Assembly (NCBI GenBank): GCA_902786745.1
Contig: CADADR010000001.1
Location: 248,001 to 312,000 of the forward strand
DNA from: an uncultured Bacteroidia bacterium
GTDB lineage: Bacteria > Bacteroidota > Bacteroidia > Bacteroidales > F082
Reading direction: 5' to 3'
Length of the DNA: 64,000 bases
Made by a program: the position numbers and the translations under genes. Shown piece by piece: positions 56,111 to 64,000 of this stretch. Under the pieces are notes generated by a model, which was not told where the DNA came from, did not search any database, and saw nothing but the letters and a program-made list of their open reading frames with translations. The stretch's first letter is position 1. Each line of letters starts with the position of its first letter.

Positions 56111-57004
56111 TTAATATTCAATGTAAAACACTTGTTTGTCGTCGGGGGCGTAGGCTTCGTACATGGTTTGTAGGATGGGGTACTTGTCGCTGTCGTACTG
56201 GTAGGCATAGCGGATGGTATCGGCGTCATCGTCTTCCTTCAAAATGATGGAGGTCACGTTGTTCTTGCTGAAGACGGTGTGCCCGTTGGTGAAGTTGATC
56301 AGGTAGTCTTCAAGTCCGCCCATGAGTCCGTACCAAGGGCAGTTCTTGTCGTCGTATTGCAGCAGGAATTCCATGTATTCGCCGTCACCCGTAAAAACGA
56401 GTTTGCTGATGTTGTCGCCATTCCACGTCAGCAGCAGGGCTACGGTGAAGGTTTCTTTCGTGTGGCGTTGTTCGGCCATCCGTTGTTCGCATTGGGCGAT
56501 GCTTTGGCAGATGTTGGGAGGCAGCAGGTGCGACAGGGGATTGAGTTGCAATTTTGCGCCTTCTTTTTTATAGGAGTCGAAATAAGTGCCGGTCATCTTG
56601 CTGATTTTGTTGCCATCGTAGCTTATCGCCCAAGTGCAGGCGATGGCGTTACGGTAGAACACGGTAGCCGATTTCAGGTGGTCGCCGTCGTATTCGTAGG
56701 TGATGTACTCGGAGTTCGTGTAGTTGTCGACGCGGGTGATCCTGTTGTTTTCGTAGGTGAAATTCTCAATCCACTTGTCGTCTTTCTTGAAGTCGTAGTC
56801 CGTATAGTGGGTGATGGAGCTGAGCTTGTCGCCGTTCCATTCCCAATGTTGGAAAGGCTCTTTCTCCGCGTTTCTCCACGAGTAGTAAATCTGCTGGATT
56901 TTCTTTTTCGAAGTGTATGTTCCGGTTTTGTCTTTTTGGCAGGAGGTGAAGGAGGCTATCAGAAGCAGTCCCAACACGATGCGCAATGGTTTGATGTTTT
57001 TCAT
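56111..57004 (-). CDS. Hypothetical lipoprotein
   Basis: 297 residues from the ATG at 57004. The frame is open from 57025, but the later ATG gives a normal signal peptide (KNIKPLRIVLGLLLIASF) and a lipobox at SFTSC. The body is made of repeated short strands such as FTYENNRITRVDNYTNSEY, ITYEYDGDHLKSATVFYRN and ISYDGNKISKMTG. These resemble the YD/RHS-like or DUF4595-type repeats of Bacteroidetes lipoproteins, so a beta-structure is likely. No catalytic residues are recognised. First gene of an operon with the FN3-like lipoprotein and the ligase-like gene; a -7 box lies 36 nt upstream. Confidence 0.75.
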   Translation of the reverse strand: MKNIKPLRIVLGLLLIASFTSCQKDKTGTYTSKKKIQQIYYSWRNAEKEPFQHWEWNGDKLSSITHYTDYDFKKDDKWIENFTYENNRITRVDNYTNSEYITYEYDGDHLKSATVFYRNAIACTWAISYDGNKISKMTGTYFDSYKKEGAKLQLNPLSHLLPPNICQSIAQCEQRMAEQRHTKETFTVALLLTWNGDNISKLVFTGDGEYMEFLLQYDDKNCPWYGLMGGLEDYLINFTNGHTVFSKNNVTSIILKEDDDADTIRYAYQYDSDKYPILQTMYEAYAPDDKQVFYIEY

Positions 57005-57039
57005 GTCTTTTTTATTTAGTTTCACTTGAATGTTTGCTG

Positions 57040-57047
57040 CAAAAGTA
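57040..57047 (-). promoter_or_regulatory. -7 box of the lipoprotein-ligase operon
   Basis: Minus-strand TACTTTTG followed by CAGC, 36 nt before the ATG at 57004. The predicted start leaves about 9 nt before the alternative ATG at 57025, which favours 57004. Confidence 0.65.
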
Positions 57048-57167
57048 ACACATTTTCCCTTTCATGGTGCATCACGAAAGGCCATTACAAACTTTTCAGA
57101 GAAAAACTTTCTTAAAATATTGATAATAAGAAAAGTACGAAAAACGCTTTACAAACTTTTCAGGGTC

Positions 57168-57809
57168 TTATTTCAGCGTTTTCAGCCACTTCCACTGGAA
57201 AATCAGCATGTAGAACACGCCTATCGTGATAGCAGCGTCGGCGAGGTTGAAAATGGGTCGGAAGAAAATGAAATGTCCGTCAGGGCCGAAGAAGAAATCG
57301 GGTAGCCAGGTGGCGTTTTCTCTCGCCACGTCGATGATGGGGAAATACAGCATGTCGACCACACGCCCATGCAGCCAGCCGGCATAACCACCACCGTCGG
57401 GGAACAAGGTCGCGATTTGCGTATAGGTGCTCTCGCTGAAGATGCGACCGTAGAACACGCTGTCGATGATGTTGCCCATGGCACCCGCCGTGATGAGGGC
57501 GATGCCAAACAACACACCGAACTTGGTGTCTTTCTTCGACAAACGGATCAATATCCAGAACAAGGCAACGATGGCAACGATTCTAAAGATGCTAAGAGCC
57601 AACTTTAGGAAGCCGCCACCGCCCAGCCAACCAAAGGCCATGCCATTGTTCTCTATGAACAACAACTTAAACCAATTGCCGATGACAGGGGTTTCTTGAC
57701 CGAGGACCATAGTGGTCTTCACCCAAATCTTGAGGATTTGGTCGAAGAGTAGGATGAGGAAGATCACCACAAACGACCACCAAAGGCCGCGGTTGCCCTG
57801 CTTTTTCAC
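57168..57809 (-). CDS. lspA: Lipoprotein signal peptidase (signal peptidase II)
   Basis: 213 residues from a GTG at 57809. This inner membrane aspartic protease cleaves prolipoproteins before the lipid-modified cysteine. It has four main transmembrane segments, ENNGMAFGW (the conserved Asn-Gly-Met-Ala-Phe turn), the first catalytic Asp in GNIIDSVFYG and the second in FNLADAAITIG. It is longer than the E. coli enzyme (164 residues) because of a loop after VFYGRIFSE, as in other Bacteroidetes. The GTG overlaps the dksA stop as GTGA, so translation is coupled; a TTG 27 nt earlier is the alternative. Last gene of ileS-dksA-lspA. Confidence 0.93.
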   Translation of the reverse strand: MKKQGNRGLWWSFVVIFLILLFDQILKIWVKTTMVLGQETPVIGNWFKLLFIENNGMAFGWLGGGGFLKLALSIFRIVAIVALFWILIRLSKKDTKFGVLFGIALITAGAMGNIIDSVFYGRIFSESTYTQIATLFPDGGGYAGWLHGRVVDMLYFPIIDVARENATWLPDFFFGPDGHFIFFRPIFNLADAAITIGVFYMLIFQWKWLKTLK

Positions 57810-58195
57810 TTTTTCTTCAGTTTGACGTCGAGGCAACGGGTAGTGATGGGCACGCAGCGCAGACGCTCCTTAGGGATGAGGCGGCCAGTCTCACAGCAGA
57901 TGCCGTAGGTCTTGTTTTCGATGCGCATCAGGGCAAGCTCCAGGTTGTGGATGTACTTCTCCTGACGGGCCACCAGACGGGCGTTTTCTTCTTTCTCAGC
58001 CACGGCATAGCCTTCTTCCAAGATCTTGAAAGTGGGGGCAGTGTCGTCGGTGCTATGTTCACCGCCGGAGAGGTTGGCCTGCAAGGTCTCCAAGCTGGCT
58101 TTGGCCTGTTCGAGCTTTTCGAGAATCAGTGCTTTGAATTCCTCAAGGTCTTCGTCGGAATAGCGCACTTGCGGAGTTTTCTTGTTGTCGTCCAT
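57806..58195 (-). CDS. dksA: DksA/TraR-family zinc-finger regulator
   Basis: 129 residues. The family binds the RNA polymerase secondary channel and, with ppGpp, tunes rRNA and stress promoters. An N-terminal coiled coil (about residues 15-90) ends in the finger region YGICCETGRLIPKERLR. The cysteines are Cys100, Cys101, Cys114 and Cys121, not the canonical CxxC pairs, so zinc binding may be weakened; many Bacteroidetes members also lack some ligands. It sits 16 nt after ileS and overlaps lspA by 4 nt. Confidence 0.9.
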   Translation of the reverse strand: MDDNKKTPQVRYSDEDLEEFKALILEKLEQAKASLETLQANLSGGEHSTDDTAPTFKILEEGYAVAEKEENARLVARQEKYIHNLELALMRIENKTYGICCETGRLIPKERLRCVPITTRCLDVKLKKK

Positions 58196-58211
58196 AGTAG
58201 TATAGGTTGGT

Positions 58212-61200
58212 TTATTTCTTTTGAATCTTCAGTTTCACATTAATGCCTTCCACGAGTTCCTCAGCCTCCACGCCCTCCAAGGCATCCACCTCGGTGATGG
58301 TGGCCAGGGTCTCGTTGCAGATGTAGTCGCCGTATTTGGCCACGGCGTTGTCGATCTTATCGTTCTTCTCGATGAGCAGTTCGATGCGGTCGGTCACCTC
58401 GAAGCCTCCCGTCTTACGGAGGTTCTGCACGCGGTTGACGATCTCGCGAGCGAGGCCTTCTTGCATCAGTTCATCGGTGATAGTCATGTCGAGTGCCACG
58501 GTGAGGTCGTCCTGTGAAGTGACGGCCCAGCCGGGGATGTCTTGTGTCGAGATCAGGGCATCTTCGAGGGTCAGCTCAACGTCGACGCCGTCCACATCGA
58601 GGTGGGTGCCGCCGTTCTTCTCGAAGGCATGGATCTCATCTTGGCTCATATTGGTGAAGTAGGCCTGGATCTGTTTCATCTGCTTGCCGTACTTCTTGCC
58701 CAAGGTCTTGAAGTTGGGCTTCACGTTCTTCACCAGGATGTTGTTGTCGGGCGAGAGGAACTCGATCTCCTTGATGTTGACCTCGCTCTTGATGAGGTGC
58801 GACACCTTCTCGATCTGTGCTTTCATCTCCTCGTTGGCAACGGGAATCATGATCTTCGACAGGGGCTGACGCACGCGGATGTTGGCTTTCTTACGCAGCG
58901 AAAGCACCAGTGAAGAGATAAGTTGTGCGGCTTCCATGCGCTCTTCTAAGGCCTTGTCGATGAAGGTGGTGTTGGCGACGGGGAAGTCGGTCAGGTGGAC
59001 GGACTCGGCCTTGTTGCGGCCCGTGACATTGTTCAGGTCGCGGTAGAGCTGTTCGCTGAAGAACGGCGCAATGGGCGAGCCGAGGCGTGCCACGGTCTCG
59101 AGGCAGGTGTAGAGGGTTTGATAGGCCGACAGCTTGTCGGTGTTGTCCTCGCTCTTCCAGAAACGGCGGCGCGAGAGGCGCACGTACCAGTTGCTGAGAT
59201 GGGCGTCGACGAACTCGGCGATGGCACGACCCGCACGGGTAGGCTCATAGCTCTGGTAGGCATTGTCGACCTCGAGAATGAGGGAGTTGAGCTCCGAGAG
59301 GATCCAGCGGTCGATTTCGGGACGCTCCTTGATGTCGATGTCGGCTTCCTTGTAGTCGAACTTGTCGATGTTGGCATACAAAGCGAAGAAGGCGTAGGTG
59401 TTATACAAGGTTCCGAAGAACTTGCGGCGCACTTCGTCGACACCAGCCTCGTCAAACTTCAGGTTGTCCCAAGGCTGCGAGTTGGTAATCATGTACCAAC
59501 GCACGGCATCGGCGCCATATTTCTCGATGGCACCAAACGGGTCGACGGCATTGCCCAGACGTTTCGACATCTTGTTGCCGTTCTTGTCAAGCACCAAGCC
59601 GTTGGAGATGACGTTCTTGTAGGCTACGCTGTCGAAGCACATCGTGGCGATGGCATGCAGGGTGAAGAACCAGCCACGGGTCTGGTCGACGCCTTCGGCG
59701 ATGAAATCGGCCGGGAAGGGAAGACCAGTCTTGTCGCCCATGTAGTGGTATTGGGCATACGGCATGGCACCGCTGTCGAACCACACGTCGATGAGGTCGG
59801 GTTCGCGCATCATCTTCTTTCCGCTTGCGGAGCAGAGGATGACGCCGTCGATATAAGGTCTATGCAGGTCGAACTTGGTGTAGTCGTTGCTGGCGTATGG
59901 GTTCTCTTTCATGAAGCCCGCTTTGATGGACTTCTCAATCTCGTTGCGGAGTTCTTCAACGCTGCCGATGCAGATCTCTTCCTTGCCGTCCTCGGTGCGC
60001 CAGATGGGCAGCGGCGTGCCCCAGTAGCGTGAGCGCGACAAGTTCCAGTCGACGAGGTTCTCTAACCAGTTGCCGAAACGGCCGCTACCCGTGGCCTCGG
60101 GCTTCCAGTTGATGGTCTTGTTGAGTTCGATCATGCGGTCTTTCAAGGCCGTGGTCTTGATGAACCAGCTGTCGAGGGGATAGTAAAGCACGGGTTTGTC
60201 GGTGCGCCAGCAATGCGGGTAGTTGTGCGTATGTTTCTCGCTCTTGAAGAGCTTGCCTTGTTCCTTGAGGAGCATCACGATGTCGACGTCGAGGCTCTTG
60301 TCCTTCTCGGTCTTGGTGGGGTCGTAGGCGTTCTTCACGAACTGGCCAGCGTAGGGTCGGTAGGCTTCCACATCCATGCAGTTCTTGACGAAGTCAGGGT
60401 CGAGGTCTTCGATACGGAAGAACTTACCTGTGCGGTCAACCATAGGCTGCGGCTTGCCATCCTTGTCGATCATCTGCAAGGGCGGGATGCCAGCGGCGGC
60501 GGCTACGCGCTTGTCGTCGGCGCCGAAGGTGGGAGCGATGTGGACGATACCGGTACCGTCTTCGGTGGTGACATAGTCGCCAGGGATGATGCGGAAGGCG
60601 CCTTCGCCCGGGTTGACCCAAGGAATCAGCTGTTCGTATTCGATGCCGACGAGGTCCTTGCCCTTGTATTCGGCAATGACCTCGGGGGCTTCCTTGAACA
60701 TCGTCTCCACCAAGGCTTTAGCCATCAGGATTTGGCAGGGCTCTTCGGTGTAGGGATGCATGGTTTTCAACAACACGTAGTCGATGTTCGGGCCCACGCA
60801 GAGGGCAGTGTTGCTCGGCAAAGTCCACGGCGTTGTCGTCCACGCAATGGCGTGTGTGTCTTTCCATTTTTCGCCTTTCAGTTTGAACAAGGCAACGCAA
60901 GTCAAATCTTTCACGTCGCGGTAGCAGCCTGGCATATTCAGTTCGTGTGAGCTGAGGCCAGTGCCGGCAGCGGGCGAGTAGGGCTGGATGGTATAGCCTT
61001 TATAGAGCAGGCCTTTGTTATAGAGGTCTTTCAGCAGGAACCACAAGGTCTCGATGTAGTCGTTGGTGAAGGTGATGTAGGGATCATTGAGGTTGACCCA
61101 GTAACCCATCTTGCGGGTGAGGTCGTCCCACATGTCCTTATATTTCATCACCTCCTCGCGGCAGGCGCGGTTGTAGTCGTCGACGCTGATCTTCTTGCCG

Positions 61201-61526
61201 ATGTCTTCCTTGGTGATGCCGAGTTTCTTCTCCACGCCGAGTTCGACGGGCAGGCCATGGGTGTCCCAGCCGGCCTTACGCACCACGTGTTTGCCTTTCA
61301 GGGTCTGGTAGCGGCACACCACGTCTTTGATCGAGCGGGCCATCACATGGTGGATGCCCGGGGTGCCGTTGGCGCTCGGCGGACCTTCGAAGAACACGAA
61401 GGCATTGTCCTTGTCGCGGTTGTCAAGGCTCTTTTGGAAGGTGTTGTCGTCTTCCCAAAACTTCCGGATGGCATCAGCTGTCTCGGTGAGATTCAGCTGT
61501 TTATATTCCTTGTAGTTGCTGTTCAT
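58212..61526 (-). CDS. ileS: Isoleucine--tRNA ligase
   Basis: 1104 residues; charges tRNA-Ile and edits valine. The HIGH motif is in PPSANGTPGIHHVMAR (about residues 50-65), and the KMSKS loop is KMSKRLGN (about 656-663). The editing domain with the GIVHIAPTFG strand lies between them. The long form (over 1000 residues) is the eukaryote-like type found in many Bacteroidetes. It is the first gene of the ileS-dksA-lspA operon, with a minus-strand -7 box about 26 nt before the ATG. Confidence 0.97.
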   Translation of the reverse strand: MNSNYKEYKQLNLTETADAIRKFWEDDNTFQKSLDNRDKDNAFVFFEGPPSANGTPGIHHVMARSIKDVVCRYQTLKGKHVVRKAGWDTHGLPVELGVEKKLGITKEDIGKKISVDDYNRACREEVMKYKDMWDDLTRKMGYWVNLNDPYITFTNDYIETLWFLLKDLYNKGLLYKGYTIQPYSPAAGTGLSSHELNMPGCYRDVKDLTCVALFKLKGEKWKDTHAIAWTTTPWTLPSNTALCVGPNIDYVLLKTMHPYTEEPCQILMAKALVETMFKEAPEVIAEYKGKDLVGIEYEQLIPWVNPGEGAFRIIPGDYVTTEDGTGIVHIAPTFGADDKRVAAAAGIPPLQMIDKDGKPQPMVDRTGKFFRIEDLDPDFVKNCMDVEAYRPYAGQFVKNAYDPTKTEKDKSLDVDIVMLLKEQGKLFKSEKHTHNYPHCWRTDKPVLYYPLDSWFIKTTALKDRMIELNKTINWKPEATGSGRFGNWLENLVDWNLSRSRYWGTPLPIWRTEDGKEEICIGSVEELRNEIEKSIKAGFMKENPYASNDYTKFDLHRPYIDGVILCSASGKKMMREPDLIDVWFDSGAMPYAQYHYMGDKTGLPFPADFIAEGVDQTRGWFFTLHAIATMCFDSVAYKNVISNGLVLDKNGNKMSKRLGNAVDPFGAIEKYGADAVRWYMITNSQPWDNLKFDEAGVDEVRRKFFGTLYNTYAFFALYANIDKFDYKEADIDIKERPEIDRWILSELNSLILEVDNAYQSYEPTRAGRAIAEFVDAHLSNWYVRLSRRRFWKSEDNTDKLSAYQTLYTCLETVARLGSPIAPFFSEQLYRDLNNVTGRNKAESVHLTDFPVANTTFIDKALEERMEAAQLISSLVLSLRKKANIRVRQPLSKIMIPVANEEMKAQIEKVSHLIKSEVNIKEIEFLSPDNNILVKNVKPNFKTLGKKYGKQMKQIQAYFTNMSQDEIHAFEKNGGTHLDVDGVDVELTLEDALISTQDIPGWAVTSQDDLTVALDMTITDELMQEGLAREIVNRVQNLRKTGGFEVTDRIELLIEKNDKIDNAVAKYGDYICNETLATITEVDALEGVEAEELVEGINVKLKIQKK

Positions 61527-61551
61527 ATACTATGATTCCTAATTTAGGGTG

Positions 61552-61559
61552 CAAAGATA
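61552..61559 (-). promoter_or_regulatory. -7 box of ileS-dksA-lspA
   Basis: Minus-strand TATCTTTG followed by GCAC, 26 nt before the ileS ATG. Confidence 0.7.
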
Positions 61560-61599
61560 CGAAATCTTAATGAATGGGTAACATGGATGTGAAAAAAAG

Positions 61600-61738
61600 C
61601 ATTAGGAGATTCCCTTCGGGAATGGAGAACTAATGATTTGGTTAACCGCGGCGGTATCTAACGCTTACTTTCGTATACGTTACAAACCGCCGCATGTTGG
61701 TTATGAATTACGTTCCATTCCCGAAGGGAATCTCAATG
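61600..61738. repeat. 139-bp multi-stem palindromic element, copy 2
   Basis: The arms start GAGATTCCCTTCGGGAATGG at 61606 and end at 61626. Their perfect reverse complement is at 61714-61734. The centre has GCGGCGG (61648-61654) and CCGCCGC (61687-61693) around AACGCTTAC and GTATACGTT. The order and spacing of stems match 48568-48713, while the terminal loop stem is shorter (TTCCC-TTC-GGGAA). It ends 2 nt from the stop of the polyprenyl synthetase. Confidence 0.85.
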
Positions 61739-61740
61739 AT

Positions 61741-62580
61741 CTACCCTTCCCGCTCTGCGCAAAACGTGGTCAAATCACGCAAGGCTTCGATGATTTCCGA
61801 ATGCGGGAAGCCTTCAAGGGTCTGCAAAGCCTTTTCGTGATAAACGGGCAGCAATGCCTGTGCTTGTTCTATGTTCTCTCCGTCGAGGAGGTCGTCGCGC
61901 AGTTGGAAGAGGATGCCGAAATTGATGCCGAAGTCGGCGATTTGCTGGACTTGTTCTGGCGTAGCCTCCACCGAGAGGGCCCCTGCGGCGCAGCAAGAGC
62001 GCATCAGCACAGCGGTTTTTCGGGTAATGATGTCAAGGTAGTTGAGGTCCCTGAGCTTGTCGAAGGGCCGACCCTTATATGTTTCAACTTCTTCGCGCCG
62101 GCCTTTCGACGGGCTCAAGGACCTTGTCCCTTGCATCAGTTCCCCCTCGCTCATGGCGGCGGTGGTGCGCAGCATCTCCTGTAGGATGGCATGGTCGCCA
62201 GGCGCGCTGAGCAGCAGCATGGCCTTGGCCAAAAGGAAATCACCGGCCAGCACTGCCGACAGGTTGCCGAACTGGGCCTTCACGGAGCTTCTGCCGCGGC
62301 GTTCGTCGGCATCGTCCACCACATCGTCGTGGAGGAGCGTGGCGCTGTGCACCAACTCCACAAAAGCAGCGGCACGCACTGTCCGTTCGTTGACTTGGCC
62401 AAAGAGCTTTGCGCTGAGTAATACCAACATCGGGCGCAGCCGTTTGCCGCGCGTGTCGCCTACATAGCGCATAATGCGCTCCATAGGCTCGGTGTCGGCA
62501 TGTAAAGTCTTCCCGAAGAAGGCCTCAAACTGCGCCAACTCTGTGGCGATGGGGGTTATGATTTGTGCCAATTCTTTCAC
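61741..62580 (-). CDS. Polyprenyl (octaprenyl-type) diphosphate synthase with palindromic insert
   Basis: 279 residues from a GTG at 62580. It condenses isopentenyl diphosphate units into the long-chain prenyl used for menaquinone or carrier lipid. The first Asp-rich motif is HDDVVDDADERRG, the second QLRDDLLDGEN. KRLRPMLVLLSA is also typical. After SEGELMQ comes an extra stretch (GTRSLSPSKGRREEVETYKG then RPFDKLRDL) where relatives have a short linker before DIITRKTA; it is encoded by the inverted arms at 62046-62123. The start is uncertain: the -7 box at 62586-62593 places transcription start at or next to this GTG, so the mRNA may be leaderless. Confidence 0.88.
   Translation of the reverse strand: MKELAQIITPIATELAQFEAFFGKTLHADTEPMERIMRYVGDTRGKRLRPMLVLLSAKLFGQVNERTVRAAAFVELVHSATLLHDDVVDDADERRGRSSVKAQFGNLSAVLAGDFLLAKAMLLLSAPGDHAILQEMLRTTAAMSEGELMQGTRSLSPSKGRREEVETYKGRPFDKLRDLNYLDIITRKTAVLMRSCCAAGALSVEATPEQVQQIADFGINFGILFQLRDDLLDGENIEQAQALLPVYHEKALQTLEGFPHSEIIEALRDLTTFCAEREG
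62046..62123. repeat. Palindromic element inside the polyprenyl synthase gene (family A, copy 3)
   Basis: The plus-strand left arm (62046-62069) has CCTGAGCTTGTCGAAGGGCC. The right arm (62100-62123) is GGCCTTTCGACGGGCTCAAG plus GACC, inverted around 30 nt. The host gene is read on the opposite strand from copies 1 and 2, so a different frame is used (PFDKLRDL). Confidence 0.9.
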
Positions 62581-62585
62581 GGCTG

Positions 62586-62593
62586 CAAAAATA
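62586..62593 (-). promoter_or_regulatory. -7 box of the polyprenyl synthase gene
   Basis: Minus-strand TATTTTTG followed by CAGC, ending 5 nt before the proposed GTG start. Divergent from the box at 62617. Confidence 0.6.
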
Positions 62594-62616
62594 GCACAAT
62601 TTTGCACGATATTTGC

Positions 62617-62624
62617 TATTTTTG
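62617..62624 (+). promoter_or_regulatory. -7 box of the alpha-2-macroglobulin-like gene
   Basis: TATTTTTG followed by CG, 26 nt before the ATG at 62651. TTTG at 62601-62604 is 12 nt upstream, too close for a standard -33 element. Confidence 0.6.
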
Positions 62625-62650
62625 CGTTATTCTTCAAAAACGCATCAACC

Positions 62651-64000
62651 ATGAAACGCATCGGAATCATCATCGCAATAGTGGCCTTGGTGGCCACCGG
62701 TTTGCTGGCATTTGCAACACCAAACCAGAGCCCCGACAACCCTAAAACCCCGAAAAACAATTATGAGACTATGTGGAAAACAGTAAAGGAAAACCTCGAA
62801 AAGAACCTGCCAGAGTCGGCAGAGAAGGAACTGGATGCCATCGAGCAACAGGCCGCAAAAGACAAAAATGACATACAACTGCTGAAGACCTATCTCTATC
62901 GACAAAAGATCTTCCAGTTCACCATCGAGGAAGACCCTGACCAGCACTTCATTCAATATGCCGAGTCGAAGATCGGGCAACTGGACGAGGTGTGCAACGC
63001 CCTCTTGCACGAGGAAATCGCCAAAGCCTACGCCAATTACTTAGACGAAAACGAATGGCGCATCAACGAAAATCTGCCCATCGACGGCGACATTTCGAAG
63101 GTGGAGATGAAATATTGGGACAAGGAGAGTTTCAAGACGCGCATCAACCAGCATTATGATGAAGCCTTGAAATCCGTCGAGGCACTGAAAAAAGCCAAGA
63201 CCGCAGATTTCATGGAGCTGTTTGAAAACAAGAACAACAACGAGAAAAACATCGAATACGAGGCTTCCTTATTCGAGTTCATGTTCCACCGCGTGGCGAA
63301 ATACTATCAGGAACAGGCCGATGCCGACGATGTGGAAGGCGAGACCGATGTCTGGTGGCTGCCTGCCAAGGACTTTGTGAAAGCCGATCTTGGAACTGCC
63401 GATAACCCACTTACGAAATGCCTGAAGATCTATCAAGACCTTATCTCCTACAACCTAAAAGAAAAGAATGAGGATGTGCTGATTTACAATGACTTCAAAC
63501 GTTTGGAATTCGTCAACAACACCCTTGGCATCCTTCTCCATTACACGCAATACCAAGCCGCCATGGAGAACCTGAAGGCACAGCACAAGGACAATCCCCT
63601 CTCCGCCGAAATCACAGCATCGATAGCACAGAATCTTATGGACCAATACGAAAACAACGTTGAGGACAGCACCCTATTCGACAACTACAAGAAAGCCAAG
63701 ACAATGTGCGAGCAGGCCATCGCCAAATTCCCGAAGTCAAAAGGCGCGAAGAACTGCGAAAACCTCATCAAACGCATTGAGGAGCCGCAAATCGACATCA
63801 CGCTGAAATCGGTACAGCTGCCCAACGAGGCTATCCCCGCCGTGCTGGAATACAAGAACACGACCGCACCTTATTATAGAATCGTGAAAGTCAGCGAGAA
63901 AGAGTTGAGCAAACTCGACAATATGCAAAAGGAGGACTTGCTCAAAGAATTGAACAAAAAGTTGCCTGTTGCGGAGCAGGAACTCATCTTGGCCGCCGAA
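62651..64000 (+). CDS. Alpha-2-macroglobulin-like protein, N-terminal part (cut by window edge)
   Basis: 450 codons open to the edge. A signal peptide or N-terminal anchor (RIGIIIAIVALVATGLLAFA) is followed by helical repeat-like sequence (YETMWKTVKENLEKNLPESA, then KTYLYRQKIFQF), as in the N-terminal region of the large (about 1900 residue) Bacteroidetes alpha-2-macroglobulin/YfaS proteins. At about residue 375 a beta-strand-rich MG-like domain begins (ITLKSVQLPNEAIPAVLEYKN). The thioester and bait regions would lie outside the window. These proteins trap proteases in the periplasm. The family call rests on the N-terminus only. Confidence 0.75.
   Translation, partial: MKRIGIIIAIVALVATGLLAFATPNQSPDNPKTPKNNYETMWKTVKENLEKNLPESAEKELDAIEQQAAKDKNDIQLLKTYLYRQKIFQFTIEEDPDQHFIQYAESKIGQLDEVCNALLHEEIAKAYANYLDENEWRINENLPIDGDISKVEMKYWDKESFKTRINQHYDEALKSVEALKKAKTADFMELFENKNNNEKNIEYEASLFEFMFHRVAKYYQEQADADDVEGETDVWWLPAKDFVKADLGTADNPLTKCLKIYQDLISYNLKEKNEDVLIYNDFKRLEFVNNTLGILLHYTQYQAAMENLKAQHKDNPLSAEITASIAQNLMDQYENNVEDSTLFDNYKKAKTMCEQAIAKFPKSKGAKNCENLIKRIEEPQIDITLKSVQLPNEAIPAVLEYKNTTAPYYRIVKVSEKELSKLDNMQKEDLLKELNKKLPVAEQELILAAE

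Overview
The window reads as a chromosomal segment of an anaerobic, T9SS-bearing member of the Bacteroidales. The signs are Bacteroidetes-type promoters (TAnnTTTG -7 boxes) before many genes, a SusC/SusD pair, type IX secretion C-terminal signals on two secreted proteins, an oxygen-sensitive class III ribonucleotide reductase (nrdD-nrdG), methylmalonyl-CoA mutase (mutA-mutB), the ileS-dksA-lspA cluster, and little reliance on Shine-Dalgarno sequences. Most genes are moderately GC-rich. A block at about 38.46-45.0 kb, and two short modules around small four-helix-bundle genes, are visibly AT-rich and look acquired. I cannot name the species.

Layout. 1-2.2 kb (minus): truncated pgk and a YegS-type lipid kinase. 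2.3-10.1 kb: a SusC/SusD locus followed by a T9SS-secreted protein with a PNGase F/PHM-like domain. 10.2-17 kb: proS (bacterial type 1, unusual here), nrdDG, rnr. 17-19.3 kb: a BACON lipoprotein and a polytopic GT-C-like protein. 19.3-23 kb: tRNA-Cys, gltX, a secreted M28 peptidase, tsaB. 23.1-48.6 kb: a long plus-strand surface polysaccharide locus. It starts with an orphan adenine methyltransferase translationally coupled to galE, then carries rmlA, rmlB, a DUF4954 protein, nagB, a WlbA-like dehydrogenase, ugd, a PIG-L-like hydrolase, a four-helix-bundle gene, pnuC and a TviC/TviB-like pair. The AT-rich cassette follows (flippase, polymerase, two ATP-grasp enzymes, glycosyltransferase, acetyltransferase), then the initiating sugar transferase, a second four-helix-bundle gene, a DegT aminotransferase and manC. 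48.9-53 kb: mutA-mutB. 53-57 kb (minus): two lipoproteins and an O-antigen ligase-like TPR protein. 57.2-61.5 kb (minus): ileS-dksA-lspA. 61.7-64 kb: a polyprenyl synthetase divergent from a truncated alpha-2-macroglobulin-like gene.

How the genes work together. The 23-48 kb locus makes nucleotide sugars (dTDP-keto-deoxyglucose, UDP-glucuronate, UDP-GalNAc uronate, GDP-mannose and 3-keto/3-amino uronate precursors). It loads the first sugar on a lipid carrier, extends it, flips it and polymerises it. The tandem ATP-grasp genes next to uronic acid synthesis suggest, but do not prove, ligation of amino acids or similar groups to the glycan.

The most unusual layer is repetitive. (i) Paired palindromic arms lie inside coding regions without breaking the frame, in rmlB, the PIG-L gene and the polyprenyl synthetase (one family) and in the O-antigen ligase gene (a second family). 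(ii) 7-bp tandem arrays fill several short gaps in gene clusters. In both polysaccharide-locus cases the four-helix-bundle gene sits between arrays of opposite orientation, and one of those arrays lies inside the degT reading frame. (iii) Two 140-bp multi-stem elements and several palindromes start 1-12 nt after stop codons. Together (i)-(iii) are the best candidates here for something undescribed.
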